The notes under the pieces were generated by a model that did not search any database, was not told the origin of the DNA, and worked only from the letters and a program-made list of their open reading frames with translations. This document shows positions 13,277 through 20,159 of a stretch of DNA of 22,372 nucleotides, in pieces; the first letter of the stretch is position 1, and each line of letters starts with the position of its first letter. This DNA is from a virus. The position numbers were made by a program, and so were the translations under genes. The stretch lies in the IMG/VR virus record IMGVR_UViG_3300042907_000901, positions 1 to 22,372 of that record, one strand, 5' to 3'.

Positions 13277-13292
13277 TAATTTAAGTAACAAT

Positions 13293-14450
13293 ATGAAAAT
13301 AAATTTAAGTCACAAAATTAAAAATGATAAATACACAGAATATGTGTATGAATCATTTGACATTCAGAACAGAGAACAATCAAATGTATTAATAGATGCC
13401 AATTTAGAGCATTTGCCAAATAATTGGAATATAGGTGTAATTTATGGCGGAAGCGGAACAGGTAAAACTACAATATTAAAAAAATATTTTAAAAAAGAAA
13501 TAGATAAATCATATTTTGATAATTCAAAATCTTTAATATCCAACTTTAATTGGGTAGAGCCAAAAGATGCCGCTTTTTTATTAAGTGCTATGGGATTAAG
13601 TTCTGTGCCTACTTGGCTGCGACCTTTCAACACATTATCAAATGGAGAGCAATATAGAGCAAATTTAGCTTATATTGTAGGAAATTCAAAAGATAATGAA
13701 ATTATTTTAATTGATGAATACACATCAGTAGTGGATAGAGATGTAGCAAAAGCAATGAGCAATGCCTTGCAAAAGTATATTCGCAAAACCAACAAAAAAA
13801 TAGTTTTAGCATCTTGCCATTTTGATATTATGGAATGGCTGCAACCAAATTGGATTTATTCACCATCTAAAGGGCGTCTTGAAATAGCGTCATTGCTTCG
13901 GCAAAAACCAACAATTGAACTTTCGATATTTCGATGCAGATATGAAACTTGGAACTTATTCAAACAACATCATTATTTAACCGAAGATTTAAATTTAGCT
14001 GCCAAATGTTTTGTAGCTATTTTTAATGGTAAGCCTATTTGTTTTATAGCTATACTCCCAAGCCCAAGCGGGTATTATAAGAATGGATTTAGAGTTAGCA
14101 GGCTTGTTGTTATGCCTGATTTTCAAGGGTTAGGGGTTGGATGTAAAATACTTAATTACATTTCTTCTTTATATTTAGCAAATAATAAAACAATGTATAT
14201 TAAGACATCTAATCCAAGTTTGACTAATAATTTAGAAAATAATACAAATTGGAAAAAAGTAAAGGATTTTAAAAATATTAATTCTTTAAAAAAGCATAAC
14301 GAAAAGTTTGAAAATAAACATAAAATAAAGGTTTCTATTTCAAAGTCTTTTAAATATATTGGAGAAGCATCAACAGAAGATTTATCAATTATAAAATTTA
14401 AGAGTGAAATATACAAAGATGTTGCTCAAAACCAAATATCAATGTTTTAA
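13293..14450 (+). CDS. ABC-type ATPase fused to a GNAT (Mom-like) acyltransferase
   Basis: 385 residues from the ATG; a TTG start at 13236 lies inside the leader structure and is rejected. N-terminal ABC ATPase: Walker A GGSGTGKTT (52-60), signature LSNGEQ (115-120), Walker B EIILIDE (136-142), D-loop VVD (146-148), H-switch H176. After about residue 205 a GNAT domain: FKQHHYLT (223-230), strand CFVAIFNGKPICF (239-251), RVSRLVVMPDFQGLGVGCKIL (267-287) with the acyl-CoA loop QGLGVG (278-283), then IKTSNP (303-308). No membrane segment, so not a transporter. Homologues in phages are usually labelled 'ABC transporter'; the GNAT half resembles Mu Mom. Possible role: ATP-gated modification of DNA or another nucleic acid. 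The substrate is unknown. Confidence 0.82.
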   Translation: MKINLSHKIKNDKYTEYVYESFDIQNREQSNVLIDANLEHLPNNWNIGVIYGGSGTGKTTILKKYFKKEIDKSYFDNSKSLISNFNWVEPKDAAFLLSAMGLSSVPTWLRPFNTLSNGEQYRANLAYIVGNSKDNEIILIDEYTSVVDRDVAKAMSNALQKYIRKTNKKIVLASCHFDIMEWLQPNWIYSPSKGRLEIASLLRQKPTIELSIFRCRYETWNLFKQHHYLTEDLNLAAKCFVAIFNGKPICFIAILPSPSGYYKNGFRVSRLVVMPDFQGLGVGCKILNYISSLYLANNKTMYIKTSNPSLTNNLENNTNWKKVKDFKNINSLKKHNEKFENKHKIKVSISKSFKYIGEASTEDLSIIKFKSEIYKDVAQNQISMF

Positions 14451-14456
14451 CACATT

Positions 14457-14486
14457 TTGAAACATTAATAATTTTCCCTATCTTTG
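14457..14486 (+). promoter_or_regulatory. Promoter TTG-N19-TATCTTTG of a short terminated transcript
   Basis: TTG at 14457-14459 and TATCTTTG at 14479-14486. The start would be near 14493, about 60 bases before the T-tract of the hairpin at 14521-14544. Confidence 0.68.
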
Positions 14487-14520
14487 CCTCGTTCAATGTT
14501 AGTTAAGTTATTTAGGTCAT

Positions 14521-14553
14521 AGCCCTTGCAGAAATGTGAGGGCTTTGTTATTT
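14521..14553 (+). terminator. 10-bp GAAA-tetraloop hairpin plus T-rich tail
   Basis: AGCCCTTGCA (14521-14530), loop GAAA, TGTGAGGGCT (14535-14544), ten pairs with two G-U, then TTGTTATTT. A good intrinsic terminator in the gene direction. With the promoter at 14457-14486 it would define an RNA of about 60 nt; with read-through it is a leader hairpin. Confidence 0.68.
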
Positions 14554-14576
14554 GTATGAATAAATCACTATCTTTG
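14545..14576 (+). promoter_or_regulatory. Second promoter TTG-N21-TATCTTTG, inside the terminator tail
   Basis: TTG at 14545-14547, the first bases after the hairpin, and TATCTTTG at 14569-14576, leading to the ATG at 14592 through AAACTAACAACA. It restarts transcription immediately after the short terminated RNA. Confidence 0.68.
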
Positions 14577-14591
14577 CTAAAACTAACAACA

Positions 14592-14813
14592 ATGGAAGCA
14601 ACATTGAAATTTAATCTACCTGATGACAAAGGTGACTTTGAACTGGCAGTCAAAGCAAGTGCTATGTACTGTGTTTTGTGGGATTTCAAGCAGTTTATGC
14701 GTGATGAAATCAAGTACAATGGCAACCTTACCGATAAGGAATACGAATTAGCAGAGAGATTCCAAGAGAAATTCTTTGAGATATTGCAGGACAACGCAAT
14801 CTCGTTAGATTAA
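14592..14813 (+). CDS. 73-residue acidic protein (unknown)
   Basis: The ATG at 14592 is chosen because it follows the AACTAACAACA leader and its own promoter; earlier in-frame starts at 14526 and 14556 lie in the hairpin and promoter. MEATLKFNLPDDKGDFELAVKASAMYCVLWDFKQFMRDEIKYNGN..., a strand followed by long helices ending ILQDNAISLD. Phage proteins of this shape are often annotated as hypothetical; the DFKQFMRDEIKY stretch recurs in some phage proteins of unknown role. No function assigned. It lies 12 bases before the phosphoesterase gene. Confidence 0.7.
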   Translation: MEATLKFNLPDDKGDFELAVKASAMYCVLWDFKQFMRDEIKYNGNLTDKEYELAERFQEKFFEILQDNAISLD

Positions 14814-14825
14814 CATCTATAACAT

Positions 14826-15992
14826 ATGCCACAAGTTACTTTAGAATTTTACAAGTATGATTCAATAGTAGCTGAAATGCTCCAGCAGGGATTGGCTTGT
14901 GCAGAAATAGTTGCTAAAATATTAAACACAACTGCAACCAGAGAAGAAGATGCAAAGGTAAGGTCGTTCAGAAAGTATATTCATAGGCATAAGAAAAGGA
15001 TACTGGATGAACACGAAGGAATCTACCAAGCGACAAACAATTTAGATGTTCCAAACACCTCCACAAAGAATATGTGGATTAAGAATAAGGAAGCATCGTT
15101 GTTTGTTGTTAATCCTAATTACAAAAAGCCTGAACCAAAAGAACAAGAACATTTTAAAGAAGCACTTTTAAAAGACTTACAAGCTTATGTGCCAAAGTTC
15201 CCACAAATAGAAAGAGTAAAGAGTAATGATTCTTATTTGCTTGTTTTAGATCCTGCCGATATTCACATTGGTAAATTATGCACATCGTTTGAATCGGGTG
15301 AAACATACGATAACCAAGTAGCAGTTAAAAGGGTTTTAGAGGGTGTAAAAGGAATACTGCAAAAGGTAAGCTCGTTTGATATAGATAAAATATTGTTTAT
15401 TGGTGGAAACGATATATTGCACATTGACAATCCAAAAAGAACAACTACCAGTGGAACACCGCAAGACACAGATGGAATGTGGCACACAAACTTTTTAATT
15501 GCTAAACAGTTGTACGTTGATGTTTTAGAAATATTAATAGGTGTTGCCGATGTTCACTTTACTTTTAATCCAAGTAACCACGACTACACAAACGGTTTCT
15601 TTTTGGCCCAAGTTGTAGAAACATATTTTAAGGATTGCAAAAATATAACTTTTGATTGTACGATAGCACATAGAAAAGGTTATAAGTATCATAATAATTT
15701 GATTGGCACAACGCATGGAGATGGCGCAAAGCAAGGAGATTTACCGCTATTGATGGCGCAAGAATTTAGTCAAGAATGGGGCGAAACAAAGCATAGATAT
15801 ATTTATACGCATCACGTACACCACAAAACAAGCAAAGATTTCATAGGAGTAACGGTTGAAAGTTTAAGAAGTCCAAGTGGAACAGATAGTTGGCATCATA
15901 GAAATGGTTATCAGCACGCACCTAAAGCGGTTGAGGGTTTTTTACATTGTAAAGAGAATGGTCAAATAGCAAGAATAACACATATTTTTTAA
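14826..15992 (+). CDS. Calcineurin-like metallophosphoesterase with N-terminal helical domain
   Basis: 388 residues. All five metallophosphoesterase blocks are present: DPADIHIG (142-149, D145/H147), FIGGNDILH (191-199, N195/D196), NPSNHDY (248-254, N251/H252), GTTHGDG (294-300, H297) and YTHHVHHK (327-334, H329/H330/H332). The N-terminal about 125 residues are helical (VAEMLQQGLACAEIVAKILN at 15-34 looks like a helix-turn-helix) and could hold DNA. Enzymes of this fold hydrolyse phosphodiesters of DNA, RNA or nucleotides using two metals; Mre11/SbcD-type DNA nucleases belong here. The presence of a DNA-binding-like arm suggests a DNA nuclease. Substrate inferred. Confidence 0.85.
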   Translation: MPQVTLEFYKYDSIVAEMLQQGLACAEIVAKILNTTATREEDAKVRSFRKYIHRHKKRILDEHEGIYQATNNLDVPNTSTKNMWIKNKEASLFVVNPNYKKPEPKEQEHFKEALLKDLQAYVPKFPQIERVKSNDSYLLVLDPADIHIGKLCTSFESGETYDNQVAVKRVLEGVKGILQKVSSFDIDKILFIGGNDILHIDNPKRTTTSGTPQDTDGMWHTNFLIAKQLYVDVLEILIGVADVHFTFNPSNHDYTNGFFLAQVVETYFKDCKNITFDCTIAHRKGYKYHNNLIGTTHGDGAKQGDLPLLMAQEFSQEWGETKHRYIYTHHVHHKTSKDFIGVTVESLRSPSGTDSWHHRNGYQHAPKAVEGFLHCKENGQIARITHIF

Positions 15993-16028
15993 TGATTAAT
16001 CACTCACTAACCACTAATTCCAACGATA

Positions 16029-16352
16029 ATGGATAATACATCATTCATTATAATGGACTGCATACATTGTATTTATGAGAAGCAATTTGACAAGGATTTG
16101 TTAGAATACATTGACATACCAACAAACGAATACAATGATGAGGTGTTTGTGTTTGATGTTAAAGAAGTAAGGATAAAGTATTTTTATAGCACTAAAACGC
16201 TAATAAAAGAAAGGATGACAGACACTACTGTTATTGTGTTAACCGATGACAACGAACTATTGAGCAAGTTAGAAATAACCGAATTTATTTTTATATTTTT
16301 TAAGGATTATACAGAAAAGTTAAAGCAATATTTTTTAGAAAACAAAGAGTAA
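16029..16352 (+). CDS. 107-residue acidic protein (unknown)
   Basis: MDNTSFIIMDCIHCIYEKQF..., alternating strands and helices with high Asp/Glu content, ending KQYFLENKE. Not recognised. It follows the phosphoesterase after 36 bases without a promoter-like site and precedes the next gene by 2 bases. Confidence 0.65.
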   Translation: MDNTSFIIMDCIHCIYEKQFDKDLLEYIDIPTNEYNDEVFVFDVKEVRIKYFYSTKTLIKERMTDTTVIVLTDDNELLSKLEITEFIFIFFKDYTEKLKQYFLENKE

Positions 16353-16354
16353 TT

Positions 16355-16573
16355 ATGAGCATAACAGAAAGAGTAAACACCTACCCAACCAAGTATGAAT
16401 ATGGTTTTATTAAATCAGAAATAGAAACTTTGCTAAAAGAATATCCTATTGACATCGAAAGATTTAATCTATCAATGATGGGGCATACTTGTATGTTAAT
16501 TGATAATGAAACAATCTGGTATCATTGTGACATTATTAAAGCAATAAAGTATAGCATTCGAATGTATAAGTAA
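16355..16573 (+). CDS. 72-residue protein (unknown)
   Basis: MSITERVNTYPTKYEYGFIK..., mostly helical at the start with a beta end (MLIDNETIWYHCDIIKAIKYSIRMYK). Not recognised. Last gene of the rightward block; its stop is 1 base from the stop of the opposing 59-residue gene. Confidence 0.63.
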   Translation: MSITERVNTYPTKYEYGFIKSEIETLLKEYPIDIERFNLSMMGHTCMLIDNETIWYHCDIIKAIKYSIRMYK

Positions 16574-16574
16574 A

Positions 16575-16754
16575 CTATTTTTGGTCATCAATAATGCCAA
16601 GCATAACTAACAAAGCTATTACACCGCCTTTAAAGAATCTTCCTACATTCTTTGCAATTTCTCTGTACTGGTATAGCATTGCAATCAAATAAAAAAATAA
16701 AACAAATAAGACTAATATCAAAGGTTTGAGTGCAACTATTTCTTGATTACTCAT
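16575..16754 (-). CDS. 59-residue two-span membrane protein (holin-like)
   Basis: MSNQEIVALKPLILVLFVLF..., hydrophobic spans at about 10-28 (KPLILVLFVLFFYLIAMLY) and 43-55 (GGVIALLVMLGII), with a basic linker REIAKNVGRFFK between. A basic cytoplasmic-type loop and two spans fit a holin or membrane accessory. Its ATG overlaps the end of the next upstream gene by 8 bases. Confidence 0.6.
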   Translation of the reverse strand: MSNQEIVALKPLILVLFVLFFYLIAMLYQYREIAKNVGRFFKGGVIALLVMLGIIDDQK

Positions 16755-16953
16755 TCTTATTTTTCTTGGCTACACGATACGAAGCCCACATAGACACTAT
16801 TAATGCACCAAGTTTAGCGAAGTCATAAATAGTGTCATAGATGCCGACTAAATTCATATTACCAAACCAATCCGATGTCCATACCCCTGCTTGAATGATA
16901 ACGCTTGTAATGATAACTAATATGCTATTGTCGGGTTGGTGGGAATGTATCAT
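16747..16953 (-). CDS. 68-residue membrane protein
   Basis: A hydrophobic stretch at about 10-25 (SILVIITSVIIQAGVW), a central polar segment (SDWFGNMNLVGIYDTIYDF) and a second hydrophobic stretch (about 47-59, AKLGALIVSMWAS) ending in a basic tail RVAKKNKNE. This matches small phage holin-type proteins encoded after tail genes. Coupled to both neighbours (ATGA at its start). Confidence 0.62.
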   Translation of the reverse strand: MIHSHQPDNSILVIITSVIIQAGVWTSDWFGNMNLVGIYDTIYDFAKLGALIVSMWASYRVAKKNKNE

Positions 16954-17114
16954 AGAATTAAATCATTTACTGCGGTTTGTAATTCTTCCATTGTCTTAAA
17001 TTCTGTGTCCGACAAATGTACTAATCTTATGCAATTGTCTAATTCCAAATGGCAGCAAGTTTCATCAATATAATCAAAGAAATTGCTTGTTACTTTATAT
17101 CCGTTTATTATCAT
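16950..17114 (-). CDS. 54-residue acidic protein (unknown)
   Basis: MIINGYKVTSNFFDYIDETC and on to KTMEELQTAVNDLIL; three Cys within 20-28 (CCHLELDNC), overall acidic. No family recognised. It starts 7 bases past the end of the fibre gene after a TTAAATTAAATTAAA leader and overlaps the next membrane gene (ATGA). Confidence 0.6.
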   Translation of the reverse strand: MIINGYKVTSNFFDYIDETCCHLELDNCIRLVHLSDTEFKTMEELQTAVNDLIL

Positions 17115-17120
17115 TTTAAT

Positions 17121-19478
17121 TTAATTTAATTTTATCATTACACCTACTGATGAATCTGTTCCTGATGTGTTTTGCACTGCGCATATTAAATAGCCATCAA
17201 TAGTCCAATTAATAGCAACTGTTGCAGGCCCTCCAGAGCCTGCTACCCATCCTACTGCTGAATTTCCCGTTGTATTTACTGTTCTTGTTGCATTTCCAGT
17301 TCCGTTTGCAACTTGAATCATTAACACCCTTACCATAGATGAATAAGTTGCACCAGCAGGCCCCGATGTGCCTAATAATATAGGACTACCTGCCAAATCA
17401 TTTGTTGTGTTCCAATACATTCTTATTGTAACATTACCACTTGAACCTGTTTTTAAAGCAGTTACCTCAATTTGTGGGGCATCATTTGCACCTCTTGAAT
17501 TAGCAGGTATCAATAAACCTTTAGAATATTGATTAGTAGTAACTCCAGTAATTGCAGTTCCATCAGCGCAATTTGCCAAAGTTTTAGCTTGTTTGTTATT
17601 TAATTGCGTTTGAATTGCACTTGTTACACCACTTAAATAACCTAATTCCGTTGGTGTTGCTCCATTTATATTTTGAGCAGTTGTAATGTTTCCATTGGCA
17701 CGATTAATAGCTATTGGGCTATCTATATAAGCTCCTGCATCATTATATCTTCTTAATTGAAAATCACCCCCACTATTTGCCCCACTTTCTATGCCATCAA
17801 CACGTAATGCCCATCGTTGAAGATCATCAGTTCTAAAAGACAAAATTCTATTAACTCCATTATCTGCATCAATTTTTACTCGTGTAGTTGTAGCCCCCCC
17901 ATCAATATGCAATTTTTCAGCACCAGCGGCAACACCTATTCCTATTGTGTCAGCAGTTAGTGAATGAATTCCTAAATCTACATCGGCAGTTGCACCAGTA
18001 TAAGGAACACCACCAGCGCCACCACCAATGTAGCTTACTGCTAATGTGCTTAAATTAGTTACTACTATCCTATCGTTTGGAATGTCAAAGTAACGATGAA
18101 AGTTAACGCTACCATCGGTAAAGATTGTTGCTGGATAATTTTGGGAATACATAAAACTATAACTACCAGCAGTATAATTTGCGCCCGTTGTGTTTGCTTC
18201 AATCGTTACGTTTTGCAAACCACCACCAAAAATAAATCCATTTGCGTATTGCTTAAAAGTATTAGCACCGCAATTTATTCCAAGTTCATTGTTGGCAGCA
18301 TCTTGCTCAAATGTATTTAGGTAGTTGCCAGTTCCAAGTGTGTTGCTTGTTGCACCTTGGTAGAAAGTGTTTTTAGTTGAGCTTCCTCCTAATGTAGTTG
18401 CACTCGGTAAACAACCATTCCATGTATTACCATCAATGTCAGACATAGTGCCATTTACAATCGTGTTGGTAGCCAAATCGTAATATACAGATCCACTAAA
18501 AGTCAAATCAATTATAGTTCCATTTGCGCCTATTTTATTAACTGCCTCTGCTTTTAATGCTATTCTATAAGGTGCATCTGTAACAACGTATATTGTTGTT
18601 AAACTTAATGCTGATGCGCCCTCTAATGCTGCTAAATTTGCAAATGCTATTTGTATTATAAAAGCATTGCCTTTATTAACCCACACCGCAGCTCCCGTAG
18701 TTGCATCGCTGCATTCATAAACAGTTCCATCATCCAATGTCCACAATGAGCCTACTGAATATCCTAATGTGTCATCATCGGTAACCGTTGGAGTTGTGGT
18801 TAAATTATACAAAGATTGTCTAATGGTGTTTCCAGAACTGCCCATCACATACAACCTACCATTCTCCCACTTTAACTCATAGCCAGCACCACATATTTGA
18901 GCAATTCCTTTTAATCCTCCAAGTCCTGCATCAATTGTGCCCTCTCTTAACCTCGATGTGTTTGCAAATAACAAACCTTGTGTTGCATCGAACTCAATAT
19001 CGTTTGCGCCAGAAGTATTGCCTAATATTAATGTTTGTGCTAATGTTTGTGCGCTACTAACGATAGGAGAAAATACATCGGTAGTAATGTCGTATGTGCC
19101 TATCTCGCCCGTTTGAACATCAATAGCAAAGTCATGCAATATAAATGCATTTTCGGCACATACTTGTAATGTTATTGTACTGCCAACCGCATCGTTAATT
19201 TGATAAAACTTATTACCAACTAATTCGCCTAACCCTTGCTTTGTTATAATGTTAGCGCGACTATCATTTTCGTTATAATAGTTTGAAAACATTTCATTGT
19301 TTGCATCGGTAGACACATAGCCATTTGCTTGACTTGCATCACTTAATATATTTGGGCTGCTATCGAGCAAGTTTACAAACCTATCTTGCGCGTTTTGGCC
19401 CGTAATAAAGTTTATTAAATTGTTGTAGATATTACTTACAATATCTGTGAGCATATTCGCCCTATTCTTTTGTGCCAT
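17121..19478 (-). CDS. Tail fibre / receptor-binding protein
   Basis: 785 residues, Gly/Ala/Thr/Asn-rich, few charged residues. Order: N-terminal helical adaptor (1-100), beta-rich region (110-330), 18-residue beta-helix-type repeats with NTF at 370, 388 and 406, a Gly-rich hinge (484-500, IGGGAGGVPYTGATADVD), GIGVAAGAEKLHIDGG (513-528, a stretch typical of fibre proteins), TPTELGYLSGVTSAIQTQLNNK (608-629, the coiled-coil segment common to phage fibres), and a beta C-terminal domain (640-785). It mediates binding to the host surface and is the last large gene of the tail operon. No S74 autoprocessing chaperone end was seen. The adhesin tip is probably the last 140 residues. Confidence 0.85.
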   Translation of the reverse strand: MAQKNRANMLTDIVSNIYNNLINFITGQNAQDRFVNLLDSSPNILSDASQANGYVSTDANNEMFSNYYNENDSRANIITKQGLGELVGNKFYQINDAVGSTITLQVCAENAFILHDFAIDVQTGEIGTYDITTDVFSPIVSSAQTLAQTLILGNTSGANDIEFDATQGLLFANTSRLREGTIDAGLGGLKGIAQICGAGYELKWENGRLYVMGSSGNTIRQSLYNLTTTPTVTDDDTLGYSVGSLWTLDDGTVYECSDATTGAAVWVNKGNAFIIQIAFANLAALEGASALSLTTIYVVTDAPYRIALKAEAVNKIGANGTIIDLTFSGSVYYDLATNTIVNGTMSDIDGNTWNGCLPSATTLGGSSTKNTFYQGATSNTLGTGNYLNTFEQDAANNELGINCGANTFKQYANGFIFGGGLQNVTIEANTTGANYTAGSYSFMYSQNYPATIFTDGSVNFHRYFDIPNDRIVVTNLSTLAVSYIGGGAGGVPYTGATADVDLGIHSLTADTIGIGVAAGAEKLHIDGGATTTRVKIDADNGVNRILSFRTDDLQRWALRVDGIESGANSGGDFQLRRYNDAGAYIDSPIAINRANGNITTAQNINGATPTELGYLSGVTSAIQTQLNNKQAKTLANCADGTAITGVTTNQYSKGLLIPANSRGANDAPQIEVTALKTGSSGNVTIRMYWNTTNDLAGSPILLGTSGPAGATYSSMVRVLMIQVANGTGNATRTVNTTGNSAVGWVAGSGGPATVAINWTIDGYLICAVQNTSGTDSSVGVMIKLN

Positions 19479-19481
19479 TAT

Positions 19482-20096
19482 TTAAGGTATATCAAATGAT
19501 TCATCAAAACTATTATCGAAACTTGCACCATACACCACTGATGGGGCGCAAACAAATACACCATCTGGAATGCTAAACTCCAATGGCATCTTATCGTGTA
19601 TCCATTTGTAATTCAATACAAAGTTTACCTCATCCTTTAATGAATTTGCAACGGGATTACTTGCTATCAATGTGCCTGGTCTTTGTGTAATCCGCATCAA
19701 TGTTTCTGAGCAAAATGCTAAGTAAAAATTGCGGCTTCCCGTTATTGAATTATAATGCGGTAAATTAGAAACGTAATCGGGGTCTTTATAATTTACTTCA
19801 AAGTTATAGGCAATCAATGTTTCATCACTCCAACCAAAGCCACGACCAACGATAGGACTGCCACCATTATACTCGCCATGTGTTTGTGGCAACACGATAA
19901 TCATTCCCGCAGTGATACCCGTTTGCCAAATCAATGTTGATTCGGGGTCAGTCATTAACTGTTGGTAAAATGTTTTGTGTATCAATGCCACCGACCTAAC
20001 GCGTGCAAGCTCGATGCTTGTGCATCCTCCGCTTCCGCTTAAGCCGCAAGCAAAATGACTTTCAATAGTATTACAATTTGATGGATAGAATGCCAT
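19482..20096 (-). CDS. Tail-tube-like structural protein, paralogue 2
   Basis: 204 residues. Strongly related to the 180-residue protein encoded just upstream: shared MA[FY]YPS.C start, E.L.RVR (28-34), GEYNGG/GEFDGG, [DN]Y[VI]..... HYNS.. GSRNF.. AF.SET, and .PDGVFVC/IPSNLFTCYVV ends. Beta-rich, no membrane or catalytic motif; consistent with a major tail or minor tail tube protein. It differs by an extra C-terminal 20 residues (CAPSVVYGASFDNSFDESFDIP). It is separated from paralogue 1 by a hairpin leader (20114-20141), which may set the copy ratio. Confidence 0.65.
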   Translation of the reverse strand: MAFYPSNCNTIESHFACGLSGSGGCTSIELARVRSVALIHKTFYQQLMTDPESTLIWQTGITAGMIIVLPQTHGEYNGGSPIVGRGFGWSDETLIAYNFEVNYKDPDYVSNLPHYNSITGSRNFYLAFCSETLMRITQRPGTLIASNPVANSLKDEVNFVLNYKWIHDKMPLEFSIPDGVFVCAPSVVYGASFDNSFDESFDIP

Positions 20097-20159
20097 TATT
20101 TTAAAGTATTAAAGGCGGCCACCTTACGGGGTGTTACCGCCAATGATTAAACTACGTAA
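20097..20159 (-). promoter_or_regulatory. Leader hairpin 4 between the paralogous tail genes (possible weak member of the pseudoknot set)
   Basis: Minus strand: GGCGG/CCGCC outer stem (20141-20137 with 20118-20114), TAA/G internal loop, CACC/GGTG inner stem (20133-20130 with 20123-20120), loop CCGTAA. Five loop bases pair with TTACG at 20159-20155, inside the upstream gene's stop region. TTTAATACTTT follows and the ATG at 20096 is 17 bases after the stem, as in leaders 1 and 2. It may also simply terminate part of the upstream transcript. Confidence 0.5.

Noticed and set aside
13236-13292. TTG start 19 codons upstream of the ABC-GNAT ATG
   Set aside because: It lies in the outer stem of the leader and has no suitable leader; the ATG at 13293 has AAGTAACAAT before it.
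14465-14794. 109-residue minus-strand frame opposite the 73-residue gene
   Set aside because: It covers two promoters and a terminator, has a Ser/Leu-rich shadow composition, and lies antisense to a coupled gene.
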